Of a DNA stretch of 64,000 bases, positions 17,928 to 27,194 are shown one piece after another. Made by a program: the position numbers and the translations under genes. The stretch is from Agitococcus sp. (GTDB lineage: Bacteria; Pseudomonadota; Gammaproteobacteria; Pseudomonadales; Moraxellaceae): assembly GCA_030646715.1 (NCBI GenBank), contig JAUSLJ010000042.1, positions 248,001-312,000 of the forward strand, written 5' to 3'. The notes beneath the pieces are model-generated. The model did no database searches. It worked only from the letters and a program-made list of their open reading frames with translations, and was not told where the DNA came from. Numbering within the stretch: the first letter of the stretch is position 1; each line of letters opens with the position of its first letter.

Positions 17928-18356
17928 TTAATTGCGGTAACGAGATTTACGCGCCGCGATAATTTTCTGCAATAATTTTAGGTTTTTGATGACCTTCTTA
18001 AGATCATTATCGTTGATGATCATAGTCAGAGTCTCAACTTTTTCATCAATAGTTATATGCTGAGTCAGCTGAACTCTATTTACGTTGTCGATCTCAGACG
18101 CAAAGTAATAAGGTCTTACGTATGGGATATTTTCAAGCACGAAATCGTCATAGGCATACTGATCATAAAAATTAAATCCATGATATTTTTTATGCCCTAG
18201 ATGAGCATCAGATACATCATTGATACAATCTTCGCTGGTGTTGTATGGACTGTCATAGTCATCATCATCGTATTCATCATTATTCTCTATAGGGCTACTA
18301 CCCTGAATAATACTCAAGTTGCCATTCACATTGTTTGTCAAAACATTAGTACTCAT
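17928..18356 (-). CDS. Acidic hypothetical protein
   Basis: A 142-residue protein, with GGAG 7 bp before its ATG. The first third is very acidic and disordered (NNDEYDDDDYDSPYN), and the C-terminus is a basic helix (KKVIKNLKLLQKIIAARKSRYRN). No domain is recognised. An acidic N-terminus with a basic helical tail could fit a nucleic-acid mimic or small regulator, but nothing in the sequence decides this. A dyad GTTGATG/CATCAAC lies upstream at 18383-18412. Confidence 0.55.
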   Translation of the reverse strand: MSTNVLTNNVNGNLSIIQGSSPIENNDEYDDDDYDSPYNTSEDCINDVSDAHLGHKKYHGFNFYDQYAYDDFVLENIPYVRPYYFASEIDNVNRVQLTQHITIDEKVETLTMIINDNDLKKVIKNLKLLQKIIAARKSRYRN

Positions 18357-18664
18357 TACAAAGCTCCAAATCAGGCAAAGGGGTTGATGCGAGCAGGGAT
18401 CGCCACATCAACGATTAGAATCATAGGTGTTTAATCCGATTTTTGGAAGGATGCCCAATTTTCGTAAACTTTCTAAATGCTAACCCTCAGAAAACATTTT
18501 GAGCCGAAAGAACAGCCAACGGAATTTTTTTGCTTTAAATAAATAGTTAGTTTCTGGCTTTTTTTCTTTGAAAAGATTTATATTTTTTTTTGTAACTGTT
18601 ACTTTTTTAATGATAAGTAGCCTCCCTGTCGTGTCATTGGACAGGGGGGTGAGTTCTTTTAAGT
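18357..18664. other. Intergenic region between small genes and hsdR
   Basis: About 308 bp without a gene. It holds a dyad (GTTGATG at 18383, CATCAAC at 18406) that may be an operator for the leftward small gene, several T/A runs, and a 7-bp hairpin CCCTGTC/GACAGGG (18624-18646) that could end the hsdR transcript although it lacks a clear T tract. Confidence 0.4.
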
Positions 18665-21600
18665 TCAGCTATTTTCTTCACGCACCGTTTTTTCAAAGTC
18701 ATCACATAACTTATTGACGAGGTCGCTGGTTTCTTTGAAAAAGTATTCACCGACTTCGCTTTGCTTTAAGATTTTGTAGCGACGATAAATAATGGCAAAC
18801 GTGTCGTAGATTTCATTTTCAGCCACCGATGATTTGATTTTGACAATCAATCGTTCGCCGTCTTTAGTTGTGGGAATATAGGCAAAGAAAGCGAGTATTT
18901 TGCTTTCAAACTCTTGTATCAAGGCGGCAATTTGTTCTTCGTTTTGGTTACGCGCTTCAATAATATCCATCACGTTGAATGGATGAGGTGCGCCGCCTGT
19001 TGTACTACCAGCCGTGGCCATAGTTCGTTTTTTCTTGCCTTTTTCTTCTGTTTCTTGGGTTTGCTTTTCAATAATGCCAATTTGATTATCGAAGTAAACA
19101 TCTATTGGGTCGCGAGTATCTTCAATACGGTGCATGGTGTTGTAGAGCGTATTAAATTTGCGCCAAAAATATAAAAAGCTGCCTTCATTAAATTTAGGGT
19201 CAAGGGCTATCACATACTCAATGCAATTTAGAATGCTAAAGTATTGGCTGCTTTTCGCTTTGGTGTCTTCGGTGTGTTTTGGGTGTGTGTCGATATGCTT
19301 TCTTAGGCTGCTTTCAAAGTCTAAATAGCTTTCGGGGTTGTCGCGTTTTTGGTCATCCTTAAAGATGGCTAAAAAGGGCTTGTAGAATGTTTGGTAAACA
19401 TCGGATTTTTTCAGTTCGATATACAGCAAATCTAATATACGTGCGTCGCTGTGCGGGTCAAAGTCACTAACCACAACATCCGAAAAATGCTCAAAGGCTT
19501 CTTTGATGTTTTTAACATTCACATTTTCGTAAGAAAAATCAATAATCTTGCAGTCGTTCTTGTATTTTGCCGTTCGGTTGACGCGTGAAATGGTTTGTAT
19601 GGCACTAATACCTCTGACTTCTTTGTCTAGAAACAGGGTATGTAGTTTTTTTTCATCGAAGCCCGTTTGTAGTTTAGCCACCACAATAATTAAACCATTT
19701 TTACACTGTGCAAACGCATTTAACACTTGCTGCTCATTGAGGCCGTCATTGAGTTGGCTGGCGTTTTGTTCGTCTTGGCTGCTGGAATAGACGATATAAA
19801 TAGGTGCATTGGCGTAGCGTTGATATTTGGGGTCTTTTACGGCTTCGGCAAAGTGTGTAGTGACTTCATCTTTGTAAGCAATAGCGGCTTTAATGGAGTA
19901 CACGGCAAGCATGGCTTTGGCTGTACCGCGAATTTTGTGGTAAACGTCTTTGACCAATAAGTCGGCCACATACTTACTAATGGCGGATATGCGCTCGCGT
20001 TCTTCATAAATCTGCTTTTTTTGTACGTCTTTGTATTCTTTTTTATCGCCGCTCACGCCTTCGGTGGCGTTGTCAGGAACAGCAAAAATCATTTTAGAAG
20101 CAATAGGAATGATGTTTTTCAGGGGGTTCAAAATAAAGCCATCGTCAATGGCTTCTTTCATGGTGTAAGAGTCAAAGGGAATCCACAGTTTTTCACCTTC
20201 GGCATAACCACTGTATTCACCAAAACGGGCTAAGGTGTGGTCGTCGGGGGTGGCAGTAAAGCCAATAATAAGATTTTTCTTGCTACGTTTTTTGTTGTAG
20301 TTGCTATCGACATCAAACGCGGTTTGTAACTCATCAAAGATGTTGACCATATTGTCGTGTTGGTCGCCACTGTTTGAGCGATGAATTTCATCAATCAAAA
20401 ACACAATGCGTAGGCTGGCAAGTTTGGCTAAGACATCGGCATCTAAGAGTTCTTTAATTGCGCCAAATTTTTGCAGGTTAACAATGACAATGCGCGTGTC
20501 GGACTTTAGAGCTTCTTGCAGATTCGTTTTATTGCGTACTTCCATGTACATTTTATTATCAATGTTCATGTTGAGCATTTTGGAGTCGATTTGGTCGCGT
20601 AGTTGTACTCTATCAACCACAATCATAATTTTGTCGTAAACGTATTCACCCTTGCGGCGTAAGTCTTTGAGTTGTAATGCTGACCAACCAATAATATTTG
20701 ATTTGCCAAAACCTGCGGCATATTGCATTAACAGCGAGTAAGTATTTTTGTTGTTGGCATAGGCTTTACGTTTGGCAATCAGTTCTTGTTTTTTGGTTAC
20801 ACTGACGTTGGCGAGTTGTTTTTGCAGTAGCTCGATAAAGTAGTCATCTTCGCCTTCGTGGGCTAAAAATTCATCTATCTTGGCCATGATTTTATCTGTG
20901 CCAAACTTTTGTTTGGGGCGAGGGGCAATCAGGTAGCCTTTTTCGTCTTTGACTTCTTTTTTATCTTGGACTTTATGAACATCACGCTCAATAAAGTTGT
21001 AATACAGAATTTCTTTTTCAATAAATGTTTTACCGTAATGGGCGGTAAAAATCTCTTTGAGCTTGTCGGTGGTTTCTAGGGTATTCGGTAGTAATGGGTA
21101 AGGCTTAAAGGTAAGTTTTATGCGGTCTTCTAGGTGTTGGCGGTCAAATTTACCTGAACGGCAATTGGCTAGCATTTCGTCAAAGTAGTCGCTAATGTGG
21201 CGAATTAAATAGGTTTGATGAATGTCGGTGGTACTAATATGGATGGCTTTTTCAAATATTTTCAAAAATTCTTTGCGAAGGTCTTCTTTGTCTTTTTCGC
21301 TGAATTGGGCGTTACTGTCGATGTGTTTATGGTAGGCGGTGACGGCTTCTAAATAATCTTTAACCACTTTGCCACGTCCGTTTTTGCTGGCGTTTTGGCC
21401 TGTGTAGTTTGATTTTAATTCGCTATAGCCTAAGTAAATGCCGTTGATAAAAAAGCATAAATCGGGACGAAAGGTAAATATCTTTTTATTTTGGTACACC
21501 ATGCTGTAAGACAGTTCTTGCACCACAGAAAAGATGTTTTGTTCAAACAGGGCATTGCCGTGAATGACGCTATCGCTAGGGTAAAACAGGTGTAGTTTGA

Positions 21601-21898
21601 TGCCTTGTAGGGTGAAGGATTTGTTGGCATTGATAAACAAGGCCATGTTACGACTACTGGCGATGCGTTCTTGGAGTAGGGCGATAACATCGGCTAACAG
21701 TTGTTTGCGGTCGTTGTGATATTTTTTGAGTAAGTCGTGGTAGGCGGTTTTGTTGAGCGATGTTTGCGAGATAAACGCTTCTAGGTCTTCTTCTATAATC
21801 AGTGAGCTAGTCACGGTGTTGGCTTTAACTTCTTGATAGCCTAACGCGTTGACAAAAAAAGGGACTAAAAACTTATCCTGTAAATGTTGTTCGTTCAT
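18665..21898 (-). CDS. hsdR: Type I restriction enzyme R subunit
   Basis: A 1077-residue motor and nuclease subunit. The N-terminal nuclease domain shows the PD-(D/E)xK pattern in RPDLCFFING and GYSELKSN (about residues 165-185). The SF2 translocase follows: Walker A AAGFGKSNIIG, DEIH box (IDEIHRS), motif III GFTATPDD, and motif VI ISRVNRT. The C-terminal ~250 residues form the helical domain that docks on HsdM, with a charged EEKGKKKRT linker. It is the last gene of hsdM-abi-hsdS-hsdR; its ATG is 2 bp beyond the hsdS stop (TAAGGATG), so translation is coupled. The protein appears intact and cuts unmodified DNA away from the recognition site. Confidence 0.93.
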   Translation of the reverse strand: MNEQHLQDKFLVPFFVNALGYQEVKANTVTSSLIIEEDLEAFISQTSLNKTAYHDLLKKYHNDRKQLLADVIALLQERIASSRNMALFINANKSFTLQGIKLHLFYPSDSVIHGNALFEQNIFSVVQELSYSMVYQNKKIFTFRPDLCFFINGIYLGYSELKSNYTGQNASKNGRGKVVKDYLEAVTAYHKHIDSNAQFSEKDKEDLRKEFLKIFEKAIHISTTDIHQTYLIRHISDYFDEMLANCRSGKFDRQHLEDRIKLTFKPYPLLPNTLETTDKLKEIFTAHYGKTFIEKEILYYNFIERDVHKVQDKKEVKDEKGYLIAPRPKQKFGTDKIMAKIDEFLAHEGEDDYFIELLQKQLANVSVTKKQELIAKRKAYANNKNTYSLLMQYAAGFGKSNIIGWSALQLKDLRRKGEYVYDKIMIVVDRVQLRDQIDSKMLNMNIDNKMYMEVRNKTNLQEALKSDTRIVIVNLQKFGAIKELLDADVLAKLASLRIVFLIDEIHRSNSGDQHDNMVNIFDELQTAFDVDSNYNKKRSKKNLIIGFTATPDDHTLARFGEYSGYAEGEKLWIPFDSYTMKEAIDDGFILNPLKNIIPIASKMIFAVPDNATEGVSGDKKEYKDVQKKQIYEERERISAISKYVADLLVKDVYHKIRGTAKAMLAVYSIKAAIAYKDEVTTHFAEAVKDPKYQRYANAPIYIVYSSSQDEQNASQLNDGLNEQQVLNAFAQCKNGLIIVVAKLQTGFDEKKLHTLFLDKEVRGISAIQTISRVNRTAKYKNDCKIIDFSYENVNVKNIKEAFEHFSDVVVSDFDPHSDARILDLLYIELKKSDVYQTFYKPFLAIFKDDQKRDNPESYLDFESSLRKHIDTHPKHTEDTKAKSSQYFSILNCIEYVIALDPKFNEGSFLYFWRKFNTLYNTMHRIEDTRDPIDVYFDNQIGIIEKQTQETEEKGKKKRTMATAGSTTGGAPHPFNVMDIIEARNQNEEQIAALIQEFESKILAFFAYIPTTKDGERLIVKIKSSVAENEIYDTFAIIYRRYKILKQSEVGEYFFKETSDLVNKLCDDFEKTVREENS

Positions 21899-21900
21899 CC

Positions 21901-23217
21901 TTAAATTACCTTTATTTGGCCTGTCACTACGTCGTTAATGAGTGTTTTGCGTAGTTCTTGCAGTGTAGCAATTTTGCGGTCAATAGCACTAACCATGTTG
22001 TCTATTTGTAAGGTTTTTTGGTCGAGGTAGTTGGCGATGGCTTTTTGTTCGGGGAGTGGAGGCAGTGGTATCAAAAAGTTATTTAACGTGTTTATTGTGA
22101 GCTGATTTATTGTAGAAGACATAAATAAGCCAGATTGAGCCTTGAAGATTTGTGAGTTGAAAAATTTAGAAATAAACTCAAAATAGCGCGAACGATATAC
22201 AGTCATAAATGCGCCAAAAGTACATCCACTAATACTTTCATCAATGCAAATATTTTTTCCAATTAAATCCCTACTTCCATTTCGAGAGCAAATCAAAATA
22301 TCCCCCATTCGAATGGTTTGTCGGGGGCGGATTTTTTGATTCACATAAACAACATCTAACAAGCTAAGTTTGCCTTTTTGAATGTTAGAAGACCTAAGCA
22401 CCAATACACCTTGAGAGTCATTATCAACAACATCTTCAGGCGAGTAAATAATACCAATGATGCTTGTGCCAATATCTTTTAGTCGCTTAATCTGCCAATG
22501 CTCAGGCACTTGCCCTAACCACTCAACGCCACTATCTTTTAATGCTGCATTTTTATCCAAACCTCGCGTTACCGTTTCGTTAATTAACGATTGTTTTAGG
22601 TTGGAGTAAAGCGTGGTTTTTTTGCTTAATAAGTCAATTTCGTGGTCTATTTGTGCGGTTTTTTGGTCAAGGTAGTCAATTATTTGTGCGGTTTCATTTT
22701 TAGGAGGCAAGGGGAGAGAGATAAGGCCAACAGTTTCTGTATTTAGATTTAATTGCGTCCCTAACTTTCCCAATCCTTGATACGGCAGTCCTGTCGAAAA
22801 GCAATAATACCAATACTCAGGATTTATTTTAAGATTTGGAAACCATACAAATCCATCATGTATGCAGCATTTAATTTTGGTGATAATCGGTTTTCCAACA
22901 GTACCCGCAATACTAAGAATAAAATCATTCGGGTATCTTTTTACACTGCGTGACGCACCTAACTTGGAGAGCTTTTCTTTAGTTGTTAGTAGATAACGCT
23001 CGCTTGCAGATAAATCAGCAATACGAACCCATGAAAACTCCCCATCGTCATCAAAATAAATGGGGTCATCAATTGGTCTAGGCGATGCGCCTCGTTTTAC
23101 AGAAACAATGTCTTTTACTCGTTTAACTTCCCAATGCTCAGGCACTTGTCCCAACCACTCAACACCACTGTCTTTGTAAAGTGCATACGGGCTAAACGCC
23201 AACTTTTCGCTATTCAT
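21901..23217 (-). CDS. hsdS: Type I restriction-modification specificity subunit
   Basis: A 438-residue S subunit with two target recognition domains. Each TRD begins with the near-repeat DSGVEWLGQVPEHW (about residues 16-30 and 229-243) and ends in a coiled-coil spacer containing YLDQKT (IIDYLDQKTAQIDHEIDLL and IANYLDQKTLQIDNMVSAI). Each TRD recognises half of a bipartite site; the target sequence cannot be predicted. It starts 17 bp after the abi gene stop and is followed 2 bp later by hsdR. Confidence 0.93.
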   Translation of the reverse strand: MNSEKLAFSPYALYKDSGVEWLGQVPEHWEVKRVKDIVSVKRGASPRPIDDPIYFDDDGEFSWVRIADLSASERYLLTTKEKLSKLGASRSVKRYPNDFILSIAGTVGKPIITKIKCCIHDGFVWFPNLKINPEYWYYCFSTGLPYQGLGKLGTQLNLNTETVGLISLPLPPKNETAQIIDYLDQKTAQIDHEIDLLSKKTTLYSNLKQSLINETVTRGLDKNAALKDSGVEWLGQVPEHWQIKRLKDIGTSIIGIIYSPEDVVDNDSQGVLVLRSSNIQKGKLSLLDVVYVNQKIRPRQTIRMGDILICSRNGSRDLIGKNICIDESISGCTFGAFMTVYRSRYFEFISKFFNSQIFKAQSGLFMSSTINQLTINTLNNFLIPLPPLPEQKAIANYLDQKTLQIDNMVSAIDRKIATLQELRKTLINDVVTGQIKVI

Positions 23218-23233
23218 TTTTAATTAAACCTTA

Positions 23234-24157
23234 TTATGTTGCCCAAAAAGGCAAAGTCCGCCATGTGCTAGGAAAGCCCATTGCAGCAACATCAATCTGA
23301 TGTTTGTCTATTAAATCAATCAACCGTTTACGCCAATGATGGCCAATACAAATACCGTCTAACAAAAAAGCTAATGTCGCTAAAGTGTTATATAACTTTC
23401 GGGTTTGTTGGTTATTGAGCGCAGGTACTAAGCGTTGTGGGTTGCGGCTTGGCAACTTAAAAGTCACCGTTAAGTCTCTATTCCATAATCGGCCATGATG
23501 AGCGCATATATTTCTAATCGTGGTTAAATGGTGCATAAACGACACAAAATAGACTTCATCAAAGCCATAATGCCGACAAATTGCATTACGGTCGGTACTA
23601 CTAGTTAAATTCGCCAACCATTTAGATAATTGCCCAAACGAGAATAATTCGACTTGCACCCACAAAGGCGGTACTGACTCACTGTGCTTGTTGCGAAGAT
23701 GCTGAACAAACTTTTCTTGGCTTTGTTGGTATTCGTCTTCTAGTTTTTGTAATTGTGTCGAATGACTCCAAGTAGGCTTAAAAATACTAGCTTGGGTGTG
23801 GGCGTGAGTACCGTGCGTATGCGCTAAAATGTATGCCCAACGAGTTCGTACCGAGACTTCTACACGCTCAATTGCATCTAACACTAATAAGCGTAATTCA
23901 CGGTCAAAGACGTATAAGTCCACAACACGCTCAAAGGTTGTACCTTGCAAAAATTGGTGTGACTGATGACTTTGCTCAAATGGTAGCCAATATGCGCCTA
24001 AACGATAATAGTTTAGTTGGCCAAGATAATTCAGTGCTTTATTGTCGTCATTAACAATCATGCCTCTGCTTTTTAGCAGTTGCAGTTGTTTAGCAAAGGT
24101 AAGCGGAGGTTTATTAAAGGGAATTTTGTTCGGGAGACTCAAGGGATGGCCTCCCAT
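23234..24157 (-). CDS. Abi_2-family abortive infection protein with HEPN motif, inside the hsd operon
   Basis: About 307 residues from the ATG at 24157, preferred because GGAGGG lies about 9 bp upstream. It resembles the AbiD/AbiF/Abi_2 family: an N-terminal FNKPPLTFAKQLQLLKSRGMIV and NYYRLGAYWLPF segment, a DRELRLLVLDAIERVEVSVRTRWAY core, and the C-terminal HEPN motif TTIRNICAHHGRLWNR (RNxxxxH), typical of metal-independent RNases. Such proteins can arrest growth on phage infection. It replaces the usual direct hsdM-hsdS junction. Its start follows a terminator-like hairpin and T6 run, suggesting control by read-through. Confidence 0.88.
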   Translation of the reverse strand: MGGHPLSLPNKIPFNKPPLTFAKQLQLLKSRGMIVNDDNKALNYLGQLNYYRLGAYWLPFEQSHQSHQFLQGTTFERVVDLYVFDRELRLLVLDAIERVEVSVRTRWAYILAHTHGTHAHTQASIFKPTWSHSTQLQKLEDEYQQSQEKFVQHLRNKHSESVPPLWVQVELFSFGQLSKWLANLTSSTDRNAICRHYGFDEVYFVSFMHHLTTIRNICAHHGRLWNRDLTVTFKLPSRNPQRLVPALNNQQTRKLYNTLATLAFLLDGICIGHHWRKRLIDLIDKHQIDVAAMGFPSTWRTLPFWAT

Positions 24158-24207
24158 AAAAAAGTAACCCTCCATGGTGCGCTGTGCTTATGGGAAGCGT
24201 GGAGGGT
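24158..24207 (-). terminator. Terminator-like hairpin immediately before the abi start codon
   Basis: On the minus strand an 8-bp stem ACCCTCCA (24207-24200) pairs with TGGAGGGT (24174-24167) and is followed by TACTTTTTT and then the ATG at 24157. The pairing also hides the GGAGGG ribosome binding site. It could terminate the hsdM transcript or act as an attenuator for abi. Confidence 0.6.
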
Positions 24208-24371
24208 GTTGTTGCTGCGAAGTATAGTCATCTGTAATTCTTTTACAAGGCTGAATTGTTGTACAACTTCACATTTCTTGTTATGCACTTCGATACCCTT
24301 TAAGTCATCCCATTTTGTCGTACTTTAACCAGTTTTCGTTTAAAGGGTGCGATATTTATTAAAGAGCTTTA

Positions 24372-26432
24372 TTAGTCTGTTAAGCCTAATAAAGCATCTA
24401 ATGCCGCTAATTCGGAATTAATGCCCTTAATATCCCCCAAAATATCCGCAATCGGGCGCAATTTTTCGGGGGTATAAAAAATCTTGTTAAAGTTTAATTC
24501 CGCACCAATGACATTGTCTAAATACTCAAACGGCTTACTGACATACTTTGCCATAAAGTCATCAATGGCTTGTTGATTAAGGCTTGCATCGGCAATAAAC
24601 GGAATAATCTCGTAATCTTTTTGGTAGTCGGGTGTTAGCTCAATATTAATTTCTATACGCTCAGGCAGTGTTTTTGAGGCTTTTTTAATCGCAGCTTTCA
24701 CCACGATTTTGCCACAGCCTAATGCGGTTACTGTGCCATTGACTGTTTTAATTAGTGTCTCTTGCTCATTGTCAAAGTGGTAACTTGCTTGGTCGCTGGT
24801 TTGCACCGTCAGTGGTTGTTCTTTGTAGTCTAATTCGTCAATTATCGGCTTAATGTGTTTGTCGAGTAGGTCGGCTAAATTGGCGTAAGGTGTGCCTATA
24901 ACAGAGCTAATCACAAACTCAGTTAACGTGTGCTGACCATTACTTAGGCGTATTGGGTCAAGTTTAAGACTGGTTTTATCTTTGGGGAGTTGTTGCTCAA
25001 AGCTGCGACCTTTGTCATCAATGTTGGTCAGCATAATGGCTTGTTTATTGTAGTAAAAATAGTGTTTATCGAACACACGCGCATAGTCATTATCGACAAA
25101 GTCAGTCAATGTTTGCACAATGTCTAGGCGACTAGCTTCGTCCACTTCTTTGCGTTTAGAACCTTTGCTTTTTTTCAACGGCTTAAACTTATTGCTAGCG
25201 TTAATCAACATGATTTTGTTGCGACACTGCTCACGCTTGCTTTTGTTGATGACCCATAAATAGGTGTAAATGCCCGTGTTAAAAAACTCATCGGTCGGTA
25301 GTTGAATAATCGCTTCGACAATATCCGTATCAAGCATCCATTTACGAATGTTGCTTTCTGCCGAACCTGCATCACCACTAAACAACGTAGAACCGTTATG
25401 AACGACAACGCCCATGCCTGTTAACGTCATTTTGCTAATTAAATGCTGCATAAACAGTAATTGGCCATCGGAAATAGACGGCAAAAACTTAAAGCGGTGT
25501 GTTTTGTCTTTTTCAATATCGGACTGATAACCCTTCCAACTGACACCATACGGCGGATTAGCAACGACTACATCAAACTCAGCATCGCTAAACTTGTCTT
25601 GTACGAGGGTGTTGCCGTGTTCAATCCGAGAGTCTTCCCGAAAACGACTTTCGATTTTAGCCAATGCGTATAAGGCATCGTTCCAATCTTGGCCAAAGGT
25701 TTGGGTTAAGCGTTTGTATTTTTCGTTAATACGGTCTTCCACACCAAAGAGCATATTACCGCCACCACAAGTGCAGTCGTAAATCGTCAGTAGGGTATTG
25801 GTGTCTTCAATTTTAGCGGCAATAATTTCGGCAATTAACGCAATAACATCGTCAGGGGTATATTGTTCCCCTGCGGTTTCGGCGGAAATATCTGCCCATT
25901 TACGCTTAATGTGTTCTTCTAAGGTGGTAATTTCAGAGTTGTTAAACGGTTGTAAGTCTATTTCGCTCCAGACTTTGGCATAGCCGAGGAGTATTTTTTT
26001 AGCCTTGAGTTTACCGATGACACCTTTAATATCTAAAAACTTTTCGCCTTCGCTAGTTTCTACGCCCAATAAGTCACGGGTTTCGCTATCAAAGCCTTTT
26101 AAGTAACCCTCAAAGTCGATTTCAAAGGCTTTATCATTTTTACAGAGGTCTTTGAGTGTTTTGTTATTTTCAAAAATATAGCTATTAAAGCCTTGGCCTT
26201 TGTCTTGCAATAATTCGTTTAAGTCTTCTTTGGCAAGAGTGGCGATTTTTTCTTCGCCTATATCGGTTTTGAGTTCTTCAAACATCCGCAACAATCGACT
26301 TTCAATCATGGCCAGAGCAAAAAACGGCATCATAAAAGAAGGCCATTCAGATTCTTTAATACCACAACCGCGTAAAAGGTCAGCCGTACTCCAAATTTTA
26401 GACTCGTATTGCAAAATGTTTAGCGTTGCCAT
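24372..26432 (-). CDS. hsdM: Type I restriction-modification DNA methyltransferase subunit
   Basis: About 686 residues from the ATG at 26432 (AAGGAA 7 bp upstream; the longer frame lacks a site). An adenine-N6 methylase of the HsdM group: an N-terminal helical domain, EQYTPDDVIALIAEII (about 200), SAM motif I TIYDCTCGGGNMLFG (about 230) and catalytic motif IV NPPYG (about 295). It is longer than the classical ~520 residues, with an extended C-terminal region that probably contacts HsdS and DNA. It opens the hsdM-abi-hsdS-hsdR operon but is 214 bp from abi. Directly upstream lies a broken type III Mod fragment, suggesting replacement of one modification system by another. Confidence 0.93.
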   Translation of the reverse strand: MATLNILQYESKIWSTADLLRGCGIKESEWPSFMMPFFALAMIESRLLRMFEELKTDIGEEKIATLAKEDLNELLQDKGQGFNSYIFENNKTLKDLCKNDKAFEIDFEGYLKGFDSETRDLLGVETSEGEKFLDIKGVIGKLKAKKILLGYAKVWSEIDLQPFNNSEITTLEEHIKRKWADISAETAGEQYTPDDVIALIAEIIAAKIEDTNTLLTIYDCTCGGGNMLFGVEDRINEKYKRLTQTFGQDWNDALYALAKIESRFREDSRIEHGNTLVQDKFSDAEFDVVVANPPYGVSWKGYQSDIEKDKTHRFKFLPSISDGQLLFMQHLISKMTLTGMGVVVHNGSTLFSGDAGSAESNIRKWMLDTDIVEAIIQLPTDEFFNTGIYTYLWVINKSKREQCRNKIMLINASNKFKPLKKSKGSKRKEVDEASRLDIVQTLTDFVDNDYARVFDKHYFYYNKQAIMLTNIDDKGRSFEQQLPKDKTSLKLDPIRLSNGQHTLTEFVISSVIGTPYANLADLLDKHIKPIIDELDYKEQPLTVQTSDQASYHFDNEQETLIKTVNGTVTALGCGKIVVKAAIKKASKTLPERIEINIELTPDYQKDYEIIPFIADASLNQQAIDDFMAKYVSKPFEYLDNVIGAELNFNKIFYTPEKLRPIADILGDIKGINSELAALDALLGLTD

Positions 26433-26477
26433 GGGTGTTTTCCTTAAAGGCGGTTTATTTCTAGTACGACTAGACAA

Positions 26478-26756
26478 TCAACAGAGTGAATTTATTGTAT
26501 TTTCTAATTTTAGGGATGAAGCGGAGATGAACGCACTTTTGGTGTTATACGGCGGGTCAATATAAATACACTTCACTTGCCCTGCATAGTACGGTAAAAA
26601 ACTTTTCAGCGCGTCTAGGTTATCGCCCTGTATCAGCATATTGCTAGTATTGGCATCACCCACAGACAAACTCAGGTCGGCTTGTAATACACGATACGGA
26701 ACTTTTGGGGTGTTTTGTAGGTCGTCTTCCCGACTTAACCAGTGCAAAATGGGCAT
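26478..26756 (-). pseudogene. N-terminal remnant of a type III restriction-modification methyltransferase (mod)
   Basis: From the ATG at 26756 the frame encodes MPILHWLSRED, then NMLIQGDNLDALKSFLPYYAGQVKCIYIDPPYNTKSAF, the usual start of type III Mod proteins with SAM/catalytic motif DPPYNT (motif IV). After about 78 residues the homology stops and the frame ends in unrelated sequence. Mod proteins are normally 500-700 residues, so this is a remnant. It abuts hsdM on one side and an IS1 fragment on the other. Confidence 0.85.
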
Positions 26757-26858
26757 AGCGTTATCATTTATAAGGTATTGGATAAGCGACGAATTATGCC
26801 ACTTGTAAGAAATATAGCTAAGGCTTTTAGTGAAACTACGTCTATTTTCAATGCGTAA

Positions 26859-27032
26859 AATATTAAAGGGTTCAAGTAAGGTTTTTAACTGTGCGAAAAC
26901 GGCATCTTTACGGCGATCAAAAACGTAAGCGAGTATCGTTTTTATGGAGCGGTCAATCGGATACCATAACCAACGTGGGTTCGATTTCTTACCCACGCAA
27001 GACCACTGTTCGTCCTGCTCTACTTCGCACAC
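26859..27032 (-). pseudogene. Fragment of an IS1-family transposase
   Basis: About 58 residues (DEQWSCVGKKSNPRWLWYPI, then a second stretch LAYVFDRRKDAVFAQLKTLL) match the middle of IS1-family InsB transposases, including the DEQW acidic residue region. The match ends after EPFNI; the downstream sequence is unrelated, and no start, end or terminal inverted repeat was found. It is fused in frame to the Mod remnant, so the fusion ORF is not a real gene. Confidence 0.82.
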
Positions 27033-27194
27033 CTGATGTGTGTTGAGTTTACCGTTGATAGGTTAATGTATTTGCTTTTCTTCGTAGTCCCATAACAAAA
27101 TCCATTTCCTTTAAGTTCATTTGATGCGACTAAAAAGATGTGTTATACCCCTATCATAAATTTAATAGGCATCCCGTAGGTGTCTATTACTAAG

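Noticed and set aside
26478-27032. One genuine 184-residue protein
   Set aside because: Its two halves match unrelated families (IS1 transposase and type III Mod), both truncated. It is a junction artefact.
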